A stretch of DNA of 48,179 nucleotides from Collinsella aerofaciens. Its GTDB lineage: Bacteria; Actinomycetota; Coriobacteriia; Coriobacteriales; Coriobacteriaceae. The stretch is from positions 223,951-272,129 of the forward strand of contig NZ_JADMWW010000001.1 of assembly GCF_015548375.1 (NCBI RefSeq), read 5' to 3'. A model generated the notes under the pieces. It was given only the letters and a program-made list of their open reading frames with translations. It searched no databases and was not told where the DNA came from. Shown one piece after another: positions 1 through 6,700 of the stretch; position 1 is the first letter of the stretch; each line of letters begins with the position of its first letter. The translations under genes and the position numbers were made by a program.

Positions 1-2
1 GG

Positions 3-75
3 AGCGGACAACGGGGCTCGAACCCGCGACCCCAACCTTGGCAAGGTTGTGCTCTACCAACTGAGCCATGTCCGC
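3..75 (-). tRNA. tRNA-Gly (anticodon GCC)
   Basis: Read on the minus strand this 73-nt stretch folds as a tRNA. The acceptor stem is GCGGACA paired with TGTCCGC, the T-arm contains GGTTCGAACCC, and the anticodon loop sits in CCTTGCCAAGG with GCC at positions 34-36. The discriminator base is T, followed by CC at the window edge; whether the final A of CCA is encoded cannot be seen. It reads glycine codons GGC and GGT. Confidence 0.95.
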
Positions 76-87
76 TTGCGGGTTATT

Positions 88-135
88 AATTTACGCGAGT
101 TATCCAAAAGACGCAAGTACTTTTTTCAAAAAAGT
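88..135 (-). promoter_or_regulatory. Promoter of tRNA-Gly with palindromic A/T element
   Basis: On the minus strand a -35 TTGCGT (111-116) and a -10 TAAATT (88-93) are separated by 17 bp. Transcription would start a few bases before the tRNA. Two bases upstream of the -35 lies a perfect 17-bp palindrome with a T6-C-A6 core (119-135). The same element at the same spacing precedes the tRNA-Leu promoter at 3562-3609, which supports a real function, perhaps as an UP element or a protein site. Confidence 0.65.
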
Positions 136-180
136 TGCCGGCCGCGTGTTCTTGGTGGCTAAACGCGCTAAAGCGATTGG

Positions 181-927
181 CTAGGCACGCGATTCCAGTG
201 CTCCGCTAAATAGCTTCACCATCTGCACGCGCGTGCCGGTGCCGTCTGTGCGACGAGCAACCTCCACGTTATCGACGAGCATACGCATAAGCTTGATACC
301 ACGGCCGCGTTCCTCAGATGCGACCGGTTCGCTCGCTCCATCGATAGAATAGCCGGCACCCCGATCAAGCACCTCAACCACGACGCGATCGCCATAGGCC
401 TGAACCGTCAGGACGCACCCGATACCGCCCGCATGGTCATAGGCATTACCCAGCGCCTCCCCCGACGCCAACGCGACATCGTAGCGCTCGTCGCGGCGCA
501 ACGGAAGCGATTCAAGGAGTTCGGCGATGCGATGTCGATAGTATGGAAGATTCTCGATACCCTGTCGGACCTCGACGCTCTTGCTCCATCGTGGCAACTC
601 TCCCACCGGAATAGCGGGAATCGACTCACGCGCCGGACCCGCAACATGAAGGATGTCGACAAGTCGGGCAATCTCCAAAAAGCGAACGACCTCATCGGAG
701 GCGTTAACGAGCGAAAGCAGGCCCTCTCGCCTCATGAGCTCTCTGGCACGTGTAAGCAAAAACGCCAAACCCGTCGAGTCGATAAAGCCCACGGCCTGGC
801 AATTGATGACAACGCGACGCACGCCCCGGTCGATCAGATTATCCAACCGTGGACGCAGCACGGACACCGAGGCGATGTCGACATCACCCGGTGGCGTCAA
901 AACCGCTATGTCATTCCACTCATTCAT
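181..927 (-). CDS. STAS domain-HATPase (RsbW/SpoIIAB-like) fusion protein
   Basis: A 248-residue protein that joins two halves of a partner-switching circuit. Residues 1-95 form a STAS domain (anti-sigma-factor antagonist) with FIDSTGL around Ser51, the residue phosphorylated in SpoIIAA/RsbV. Residues 115-240 form a GHKL ATPase like RsbW: N-box EALGNAYDHA (Asn161), DRGAGY (Asp188) and ERGRG (208-210). I chose the ATG at 927; an in-frame TTG lies 18 bases upstream at 945. It follows the PP2C phosphatase gene by about 80 bp, so the two are probably cotranscribed, and the phosphatase could dephosphorylate the STAS serine. In most bacteria antagonist and kinase are separate proteins. No sigma factor gene is visible nearby, so the output is unknown. 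Confidence 0.85.
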   Translation of the reverse strand: MNEWNDIAVLTPPGDVDIASVSVLRPRLDNLIDRGVRRVVINCQAVGFIDSTGLAFLLTRARELMRREGLLSLVNASDEVVRFLEIARLVDILHVAGPARESIPAIPVGELPRWSKSVEVRQGIENLPYYRHRIAELLESLPLRRDERYDVALASGEALGNAYDHAGGIGCVLTVQAYGDRVVVEVLDRGAGYSIDGASEPVASEERGRGIKLMRMLVDNVEVARRTDGTGTRVQMVKLFSGALESRA

Positions 928-1008
928 ACGACCATGGTTCCCCAAAAGAGCTCGCTCGATGCATACATATCTGCAGCTGCGCAGATTTTGCCCGTCAAGT
1001 ATCGCGGT

Positions 1009-3354
1009 CTACGATCGACCCCGTAAAAACTCAAGGGAAACCAGCGCAATGTCATCGTCCAGCGCCGACTCGGTAAAGCGGTCAAGCTCTCCCAAGACCT
1101 TGCCGCAGATTCCCGATACGCCCTCACCCGAGACAGAGAGCAGAAGGTCACGAAGGCGCTGCTCACCAAAGAACGCTCCGGTGCGGTCGCGGGCCTCAAT
1201 CGTTCCGTCCGTATACATGAAGAGCATGTCGCCGGGAGCGAACGTAAACACGCCTGTCTCGTACACCATGCTCTCAAAGGCACCGATTACGCCCGATTGG
1301 CATCCAAGCAGCTCGACCTCTCCCCCACGGGCCTCGCCGCCACCCAGCGGCATCGACTCTGGCCTAATGACCATGGTCGGAGGATGGCCCGCCGAACAAT
1401 ACGTTGCGCGTCCGGCTTTAAGGTCAATCTTGGCGATAAAGGCCGTCACGAACGTCTCGACCCTCGAAAAGCCCATGAGCATGCTGTTAAGGGAGCGTGC
1501 CATGCGGGCCGGGCCAGCGCCCTCCCAGGCATATGCCGTCAGGGCCGTCTTGACGAGCGCGGACATCGATGCGGCCTCAATGCCTTTGCCAGACACATCA
1601 CCCAAAATCATGACGGCGCAGTCGTCGGGAAGTCGGATGAGCGTATAGAAATCGCCGCCGACCAACGCCGAGTTCGTGGCCGACAGGTACACCGAATCGG
1701 TTGCGATACCCGGAACATCCCCCAGGGAATTTCTCATGCCGATCTGGAGGGTCTGAGCGATATGGCGCTCCTCGCGCTTTTGAGATTCGCCTTCGTAGAT
1801 CAGTTCAAAGTCATGCGCCAAGTGCACCAAGTAGTCATATTCAAGGTCATCAATCGGCTCTTGGCTACCATCACGAAGCAGCAGCGCGCGCGTCGTCGGG
1901 CTCTTCGCAACAGAAGCAGGAACAATCGCGTCGTTACTGTGCTTGCCATCACCCTCAGAGCGCGGGCGCCCCGCCTCGATGCCGGAGTCGACGTAGAGAC
2001 CTTGACAAGGCAGACCATGCGCCCTAAGCCAGCCTCCCATAGGCATCGATTCGTCAACGCGAGTTATACGAACGTGTTTAAGGTCCTCGGCACTCGTACC
2101 GCCCAAAACAGATGCCTCAAAGCCATCAGGGCCAGCCCCCAGACGTGCCGCTGGCGCCGTCGTGGAAAAGAAAAGCTTCTCAGGGTCGTCCGGCAAGGCA
2201 ACGCGACTGCCGCCTTCAAAATCTATGACGTAGGAATCCAGACTGGCGTCATACTCAACAGGGCAAAAATGGCAGTTAAGCATATTGCAGATCTCGGACG
2301 ATACCGCCTGGGTAGCCGCGGCAGAATCGTCTAGAAAGGTAAACAACTCATCACGCAAGACATTGAGCGAGCGGCCAAGCTCGGCCGTACGACGAGAGCG
2401 AAGGCTCGATGCCATGCCAACCAGCTGGATAGACAGGTAATCGCAAATGACCTCGAGTACATTAACGTCATAGGCGAGCGGTGCCTGGGGGCGTTTCCAA
2501 CCAACTTCAAGCACGCCAAGGATCTGCGTACCGTAAAAAACGGGAAGACAAATCTCGCTGCGGTACGGAGGCATATCCTGCACGCGCAACAGGTGCTTAG
2601 AACGATTGTCCAAGTCCATGAACATACCGGAGGCGGCCCTATCGCCCTCAAGGTCCTGTTGAATCGACAAGCGACAGGCACGCGACTCGCGAAGAACATA
2701 CGTCGGAATGCCAGCGCCATACGGCAAAAACTCAGGCAGGTAGCTGTCATACAGCTCCTTGGAAACACCGCGAAGCTTAAAACCGCCGCTCTCAGAAAAA
2801 TAGATAGCGGCACCCGAAGCATCGAGCGTTCCTACAAGCTGGTTCAAAACGATATCTAACAAACTGGGCAGCTCATCGGAGCCCACCGTGCTCATAATGA
2901 CCGACAATGTACCCGAGAGACGCTTATTCGCCACTCTAAGCTCCGAAAGCGCACGCTTGAGCTGACGGTCGTGCGAATACTGTTCTTCGATGCTATGGAG
3001 TGCCACCAGAACGCGCGGCGCACGGCGGCCAAAGATTCGAGGCGGCGTAACCGAGCCGGCACAAACCAGGACGGGAATAAACGATCCGTCACTTAACTTG
3101 AGCATCAACTCGCTCTTTGTTCCATTGGTCTCAAAAGGAAGCCGATGCTCTGTCGCGCGTTCAAAAGCCGACGAGTACAAGAGGTCTTTAACGTCCCCGT
3201 TGATCACATCGGAACGCTCCTCGCACATCAAGTCGAGCAAGCGATTATTTACATGCAAAATGGTTCCGTCGAGCTCGCAGATAATGACAGCATCGCTCGT
3301 GATCTCGACCAATTGGGCAACGTCCGCCCACTCATTGCGCTCAAGCGTTTCCAT
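1009..3354 (-). CDS. PAS-GAF-PP2C (SpoIIE/RsbU-type) serine phosphatase
   Basis: About 781 residues. An N-terminal PAS-like domain (about 10-125) is followed by a helical linker, a GAF domain (about 160-320), a less conserved GAF-like region, and a C-terminal PP2C domain from about 554. The PP2C metal-binding motifs are intact: GGDF (566-569), GDVSGKG with Asp586, YTDG (714-717) and the final DDD (766-768). The family dephosphorylates Ser/Thr-phosphorylated STAS proteins in response to signals sensed by the PAS/GAF part; the ligand here is unknown. The ATG at 3354 has GGTGAGG six bases upstream and is preferred over an in-frame GTG at 3366. No transmembrane segment is seen, so it is probably cytoplasmic. 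It lies just after the tRNA-Leu terminator and upstream of the STAS/HATPase gene. Confidence 0.88.
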   Translation of the reverse strand: METLERNEWADVAQLVEITSDAVIICELDGTILHVNNRLLDLMCEERSDVINGDVKDLLYSSAFERATEHRLPFETNGTKSELMLKLSDGSFIPVLVCAGSVTPPRIFGRRAPRVLVALHSIEEQYSHDRQLKRALSELRVANKRLSGTLSVIMSTVGSDELPSLLDIVLNQLVGTLDASGAAIYFSESGGFKLRGVSKELYDSYLPEFLPYGAGIPTYVLRESRACRLSIQQDLEGDRAASGMFMDLDNRSKHLLRVQDMPPYRSEICLPVFYGTQILGVLEVGWKRPQAPLAYDVNVLEVICDYLSIQLVGMASSLRSRRTAELGRSLNVLRDELFTFLDDSAAATQAVSSEICNMLNCHFCPVEYDASLDSYVIDFEGGSRVALPDDPEKLFFSTTAPAARLGAGPDGFEASVLGGTSAEDLKHVRITRVDESMPMGGWLRAHGLPCQGLYVDSGIEAGRPRSEGDGKHSNDAIVPASVAKSPTTRALLLRDGSQEPIDDLEYDYLVHLAHDFELIYEGESQKREERHIAQTLQIGMRNSLGDVPGIATDSVYLSATNSALVGGDFYTLIRLPDDCAVMILGDVSGKGIEAASMSALVKTALTAYAWEGAGPARMARSLNSMLMGFSRVETFVTAFIAKIDLKAGRATYCSAGHPPTMVIRPESMPLGGGEARGGEVELLGCQSGVIGAFESMVYETGVFTFAPGDMLFMYTDGTIEARDRTGAFFGEQRLRDLLLSVSGEGVSGICGKVLGELDRFTESALDDDIALVSLEFLRGRS

Positions 3355-3380
3355 CGTGAACCTCACCGTCTATCGGTAAC

Positions 3381-3402
3381 AAAAAAGCCTCCGAAGAGGC
3401 TT
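3381..3402 (-). terminator. Rho-independent terminator after tRNA-Leu
   Basis: On the minus strand AAGCCTC-TTCG-GAGGCTT forms a 7-bp stem with a cUUCGg tetraloop, followed by a run of T. It ends the tRNA-Leu transcript just before the phosphatase gene. Confidence 0.85.
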
Positions 3403-3413
3403 CTCAAATGCGA

Positions 3414-3503
3414 TGGTGTCGGAGGCGGGACTTGAACCCGCATGACCAAAAAGCGGTCACTAGCACCTCAAGCTAGCGCGTCTGCCAATTCCGCCACTCC
3501 GAC
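3414..3503 (-). tRNA. tRNA-Leu (anticodon GAG), CCA encoded
   Basis: Read on the minus strand, acceptor arms GTCGGAG and CTCCGAC pair and the T-loop contains GGTTCAAGTCC. A long variable arm (GTGACCGCTTTTTGGTCAT) marks a class II tRNA. The anticodon loop TTGAGGT gives anticodon GAG, which reads CTC and CTT leucine codons. The discriminator is A and the CCA end is encoded at 3416-3414. Confidence 0.95.
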
Positions 3504-3533
3504 ATGCTATGTTGTTGATTCGCGGTTCGCTTT

Positions 3534-3609
3534 GTTGAACCCGCGCGTTCAACGAGGAAGATAATAACCTATGATTCGAGAACTGTGCAAGCACTTTTTT
3601 GAAAAAAGT
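3534..3609 (-). promoter_or_regulatory. Promoter and leader hairpin of tRNA-Leu
   Basis: Minus strand: -35 TTGCAC (3585-3590), 17 bp, then -10 TTATTA (3562-3567). Two bases upstream of the -35 is a perfect 17-bp palindrome with a T6-G-A6 core (3593-3609), matching the tRNA-Gly promoter element in sequence and spacing. The expected leader holds a 20-bp palindrome, GTTGAAC-6-GTTCAAC (3534-3553), a possible processing hairpin. Confidence 0.65.
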
Positions 3610-3647
3610 TTACGAATTTGTAAATGCGCAGGTAAACTGACCTGTTC

Positions 3648-3772
3648 GGGCAGGAATGAGGTTGCTTTCCAACGCGTCCTCGGGCATGCGGCATTATTTT
3701 GATCCGCGCTTCGCGCTACAAAATAATGCCGCCCCCTGCGGAATGCGTTGGAAAGCAGCCTCATTCCTGCCC
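3648..3772. repeat. 125-bp long imperfect palindrome
   Basis: Arms of about 57 bp face each other around a centre near CGCGCTTCGCG. The outer arm of 28 bp (3648-3675 against 3745-3772) has a single mismatch. An inner arm CGGCATTATTTTG (about 3690-3702) is perfect, and the part between is poorly matched. It would fold into a long cruciform or RNA hairpin. No coding content is supported. It lies upstream of the tRNA-Leu promoter. It could be a non-autonomous repeat unit; the palindromes at 20810-20905 and 21964-22053 have a similar plan but unrelated arms. Confidence 0.75.
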
Positions 3773-3773
3773 T

Positions 3774-3953
3774 AGGGGCACGTACTCCAGGCACGGTTCT
3801 CAAACATGTTCTGGGGACTGATATAAATTTAGTGGCTCGGCCTTGCCGAGCCCTTATATGAGGAGGCCGGAGCTAAGGCTCCGGCCTCACACAATTCCCT
3901 ATCAGATTAAGCGAGCGATCAGGGAATCGCACTCCCCCTGCCGAGTTAACGTA
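3774..3953. other. Intergenic stretch with two GC-rich hairpins
   Basis: No gene is seen. Two perfect hairpins occur: GGCTCGG-CCTTG-CCGAGCC (3834-3852) and an 11-bp stem with TAAG loop (3863-3888). Neither has a strong T tract. Before the adjacent element inserted at 3954 these hairpins would have lain just downstream of the opp operon, so one may be its original 3' end. That is inference. Confidence 0.5.
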
Positions 3954-3982
3954 GGGCCCGCCCTGGTGTTACTTTTCAGAAC
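3954..3982 (+). repeat. Left terminal inverted repeat
   Basis: 29 bp, starting GGGCCCGCCC. It matches the reverse complement of 5627-5655 at 28 of 29 positions, and the match ends abruptly at the outer edge on both sides. Confidence 0.8.
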
Positions 3983-4270
3983 ACTCCGCACTGATATTTT
4001 CTGTATTGAAGACGTCGATGATGCACCCGTATACCATTGACGTCGACACCATCAGATGCGGACCGCGCGGTGACCCCACATTCCGCTGGCGCCCACAGGG
4101 CTGCCCTCGTTTCCTGACATGTCCCGCGCGGGCCGCGGCGAGCCGAGACCGCCGCATGACCTAATAGGAGCATGGAGCGATACCGCGGACCCGAACAACC
4201 GCATTCTATCGCGCCCCGTCAGTGTGCCGTCTGCCCGGTCCAGGCGAGCACGGAAAGAACGGAGCGAGAC
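3983..4270 (+). other. Non-coding region upstream of IS110 remnant
   Basis: About 290 bp with no supported gene. It contains a GACGTCGA motif repeated near 4009 and 4040. In IS110-family elements the non-coding end before the recombinase gene encodes the bridge/seek RNA. This could be what remains of such an end, but I cannot fold or align it, so the assignment is speculative. Confidence 0.3.
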
Positions 4271-4515
4271 ATGAGAGCCGAATCGACGCCCGGCGCCCGC
4301 GGGCCGGTCTTCTGCGGGGTCGACACCCACGCCGACTCGCACTGGCTGTGCGTCCTGGACTGGAGGGGCCGCAAGGTCCTGTCCCGCCAGTTCCCCGCCG
4401 ACGCGGCGGGCTACGAGGCGCTCGCCGGGGCGATCGCCGCGGTCGGGGAGCCGGCCTGCGTCGCGATGGAGGGGACGTCGTCCTACGGGGCGGGCCTCAC
4501 CAGGCACCTCGCGTC
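4271..4515 (+). pseudogene. IS110-family transposase, N-terminal fragment
   Basis: About 82 residues remain of a protein normally near 400. The RuvC-like DEDD start is clear: CGVDTHADSHW with Asp18, then VAMEGTSSYG with Glu67, the second catalytic acid. The C-terminal DEDD acids and the Ser-containing Tnp_20 domain are missing. The reading frame runs into the end of an IS21 element at 4516, which interrupts it. The fragment cannot be active. No other part of the IS110 element is found in the window. Confidence 0.85.
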
Positions 4516-4619
4516 TGTTAGCGTCAATCTATTTTTCACCAGTTTCGCTAAACAGGCGCACCGTTCGCGCAAAGGCGGTTTCACCGGTTGCGCTAACGTA
4601 TTTTCACCGATTCCGGTCA
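4516..4619. repeat. IS21-family end with multiple terminal repeats
   Basis: The segment starts TGTTAGCG and contains three related units of about 22 bp, at 4530-4551, 4576-4597 and 4598-4619. Each has a TTTCACC core followed by GTTTCGCTAA, GTTGCGCTAAC or a diverged version. Tandem terminal repeats of this sort, next to istB, are typical of IS21 ends and are bound by the transposase. Confidence 0.7.
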
Positions 4620-5243
4620 CGGCTTGACGGGCCCGTCCCTCGGCAGGTCCTTCAGCCTGTAGGACCTGCCGGTTATCTTGACCAGGTGGCAGTGGTGGCA
4701 CACCCTGTCCGCGATCGCGCTCGCCGCCACGTCGTCCCCGAACACCCTGCCCCAGCCGCTGATCCCCACGTTGGTGGTGATGATCGTCGAGCGCTGCTCG
4801 TAGCGCGTCGATATCAGCTGGAACAGCAGGTCCGCGCCAGCGCTGCCGACGTCGAGGTAGCCGAGCTCGTCGATGATCAGCAGCCTCGAGTGGGCGTAGT
4901 ACTTGAGCCTCTTCTTGAGGATGCCGCGCGACGAGGCGTCCTCCAGGTCCTCGACGAGCCGGGCGCAGTCCACGAACCTGACCTCGCGCCCCGCCCTGAC
5001 CGCCTCGATGCCAAGCGCGACGGCGAGGTGCGTCTTGCCCACACCGGGGCTCCCCACGAACAGGACGTTCTCGGCCCGCTCGACGAACCTCAGGGTCGCG
5101 AGCTCCTCGATCTCGGCGCGCGGGACCGACGGCTGGAAGTCCCAGTCGAAGTCCGCCAGCCCCTTGACGTAGGGGAACCCCGACGACCGTATGCGCTGGT
5201 TGGTGATCCTGACCTCCCGGGCGGCGACCTCGACGCGCGTCAT
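4617..5243 (-). pseudogene. istB: istB, IS21 helper ATPase, N-terminally truncated
   Basis: 208 residues with the AAA+ core of IstB: Walker A GSPGVGKTH, Walker B LLIIDELGYL, and SALEEM-TRVEV then FPYVKGLADFDW at the start. Full IstB proteins are about 250 residues, so some 45-55 N-terminal residues are lost. The frame stays open a little upstream without a plausible start, then meets unrelated sequence near 5250. The partner transposase gene istA, normally directly upstream, is absent, so the element is dead unless rescued in trans. G+C is clearly higher than in the neighbouring opp genes. Confidence 0.85.
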
Positions 5244-5263
5244 CTCCTCGAGGGCGGAGGTAC

Positions 5264-5557
5264 GTGGCCAGGGAGGCGTACCGGGCGCTGATGCACCCGC
5301 ACGAGATCAGGAGGCCGGCGGACGCGTCGGCCCTCGTGGCGGCCAGGCGCGCGGCGAGGGTCAGCCAGGTGAGGGCGGCGTCCATACTGGGCACCAGCGA
5401 GAAGTACATCTCGATGCTGGAGAGGGGCCAAAGGGAGCTCAAGCCCATAAGGAGGGCCTACGAGGCATGGGTCGAGGCCGGACTTCCGCTCGATTGGGAC
5501 AGGCAGGCCTTCGAGGCCGAGCGCAAATTTGATTCTAAAAAACACCTTGCCAAATAG
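5264..5557 (+). CDS. Small XRE/Cro-type HTH protein
   Basis: 97 residues from a GTG at 5264; an ATG at 5291 is an alternative and neither has a clean ribosome binding site. Residues about 25-60 fit a lambda-repressor-like helix-turn-helix, with SQVRAASILGTSEKYISMLE as the two helices. The C-terminal tail is lysine-rich and ends in AT-rich DNA unlike the GC-rich first half. It diverges from the istB relic, and its 5' end meets the IS21 junction, so it may itself be truncated. A terminator follows at 5571-5613. It could be an orphan antitoxin or element regulator; no partner is visible. Confidence 0.55.
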   Translation: MAREAYRALMHPHEIRRPADASALVAARRAARVSQVRAASILGTSEKYISMLERGQRELKPIRRAYEAWVEAGLPLDWDRQAFEAERKFDSKKHLAK

Positions 5558-5570
5558 GAGCGTCAGGACG

Positions 5571-5613
5571 CAAGAAACCCCCGCCGCACGAAGTGCGCAG
5601 CGGGGGTTTCTTG
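5571..5613. terminator. Bidirectional terminator
   Basis: Perfect 12-bp arms CAAGAAACCCCC and GGGGGTTTCTTG enclose a further G/C-rich stem ending in GCAC-GAA-GTGC. T-rich tails follow on both strands. It can end the HTH gene on the plus strand and the opp operon on the minus strand. Confidence 0.75.
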
Positions 5614-5626
5614 CATGTCCGAGGAC

Positions 5627-5655
5627 GTTCTGAAAAGTAACAACAGGGCGGGCCC
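5627..5655 (-). repeat. Right terminal inverted repeat
   Basis: Inverted copy of 3954-3982, differing at one base (T in place of G in the CTGKTGTTAC part). It begins 16 bp downstream of the oppF stop codon. Confidence 0.8.
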
Positions 5656-5671
5656 GGACGAGAACAAACAA

Positions 5672-6700
5672 CTACAGGTCGATGTGCGATTCCTTGATCG
5701 GGAACGGCTCCGCGAAGTGACAGGCGCAGCAGTGGCCCGGGGCAACTTCCTTAAACTCAGGAAGCTTCTCGGAACAGATGCCCTGCGCGATCGGGCAGCG
5801 CGTGTGGAAACGGCAACCGGTCGGCGGATCCAGCGGTGACGGCGGATCACCGGCAAGGATGATGCGCTTACGGGTCTTCTGGATATCCGGATCGGGAACC
5901 GGCACGGCAGACAGCAGCGACTGCGTGTACGGATGGTGAGGCTCGCTATAGAGCGTCTTCCAGTCCGAAACCTCGACCATCTTACCCAGATACATAACGG
6001 CAACGCGATCGGAGATGTGCTGTACGACGGACAGGTCGTGTGCGATAAACAGATACGCGGTACCGAACTTGTCCTGCAGTTCCTTGAGCAGGTTCAGAAC
6101 CTGGGCCTGAATGGACACATCCAGAGCGGATACCGGCTCGTCACAGATAATCAGCTTGGGCTTCAGCGCAAAAGCGCGGGCAATACCGACACGCTGACGC
6201 TGGCCGCCCGAGAACTCATGCGGATAGCGGTTGATGTGCTCGGGGTTCAGTCCAACGACGTCGAGAAGCTCACGGACGCGCCCAATGCGCTCCTCCTTGG
6301 TGCCCACGCCGTGAATGGTCATGGGCTCGGAGACAATCTCACCGATGGTCATACGAGGGTTGAGCGAAGCATAAGGATCCTGGAAGATAAACTGCATCTC
6401 ACGACGCATGTCCTTGATCTCATGCTTGCTCATCTCGGCAACATCTTTGCCCTGGAAGAACACCTTGCCGGCGGTCGGCTTGGTCAGACGCATGATGGTG
6501 CGGCCCGTGGTGGATTTACCGCAACCAGACTCGCCAACCAGACCAAAGGTCTCGCCAGGATAAATCTCAAAAGAGATGTCGTTTACAGCAGAGACGACGC
6601 GCTTGGAAAAACGCTTGGCGAACATGCCGGACTCTGCGGGAAACTCCTTGGAGAGGTGCTCGACCTTCAGCAGTGGAGTGCGCTCGTTATTGTCTGCCAT
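5672..6700 (-). CDS. oppF: Oligopeptide ABC transporter ATPase OppF
   Basis: 342 residues. One of two ATPases that power the oligopeptide importer at the inner face of the membrane. Walker A GESGCGKST, Q-loop FIFQDPYASLNPRM, signature FSGGQRQR, Walker B LIICDEP and the H-loop AHDLSVV are all intact. The C-terminal cysteine-rich segment (GCRFHTRCP then CCACHF) is typical of Opp/Dpp ATPases and may hold a metal or Fe-S cluster. It starts directly at the stop codon of oppD, with the ribosome site GGGAGGCG inside the oppD end, so the two are translationally coupled. It is the last gene of the operon; the mobile element begins 16 bp after its stop. Confidence 0.93.
   Translation of the reverse strand: MADNNERTPLLKVEHLSKEFPAESGMFAKRFSKRVVSAVNDISFEIYPGETFGLVGESGCGKSTTGRTIMRLTKPTAGKVFFQGKDVAEMSKHEIKDMRREMQFIFQDPYASLNPRMTIGEIVSEPMTIHGVGTKEERIGRVRELLDVVGLNPEHINRYPHEFSGGQRQRVGIARAFALKPKLIICDEPVSALDVSIQAQVLNLLKELQDKFGTAYLFIAHDLSVVQHISDRVAVMYLGKMVEVSDWKTLYSEPHHPYTQSLLSAVPVPDPDIQKTRKRIILAGDPPSPLDPPTGCRFHTRCPIAQGICSEKLPEFKEVAPGHCCACHFAEPFPIKESHIDL

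Larger units (their letters stand above)
3954..5655. mobile_element. IR-bounded composite element carrying IS110 and IS21 relics
   Basis: The ends are 29-bp inverted repeats with one mismatch (3954-3982 and 5627-5655). Each begins GGGCCCGCCCTG and continues into TGTTACTTTTCAGAAC. Between them lie a truncated IS110 transposase gene, a truncated IS21 segment with the 3' part of istB, a small HTH gene and a two-way terminator. No intact transposase for the outer repeats is present, and I cannot assign their family. The right end stops 16 bp short of the oppF stop codon. No convincing target duplication is visible. The interior is much more GC-rich than the surroundings. Confidence 0.65.

Noticed and set aside
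3549-3803. Open frame through the 125-bp palindrome
   Set aside because: It depends on translating both arms of a palindrome, has no ribosome site and no family features.
4483-5448. Long minus-strand frame overlapping istB in another frame
   Set aside because: The istB frame carries Walker A and B motifs; the alternative frame is Arg/Gly-rich and shows no family features. It made a simple frameshift in istB unlikely to explain the N-terminal loss.
3940-5670. Target-site duplication around the IR-bounded element
   Set aside because: Flanking bases (ACGTA on the left, GGACG on the right) do not form a convincing direct repeat.
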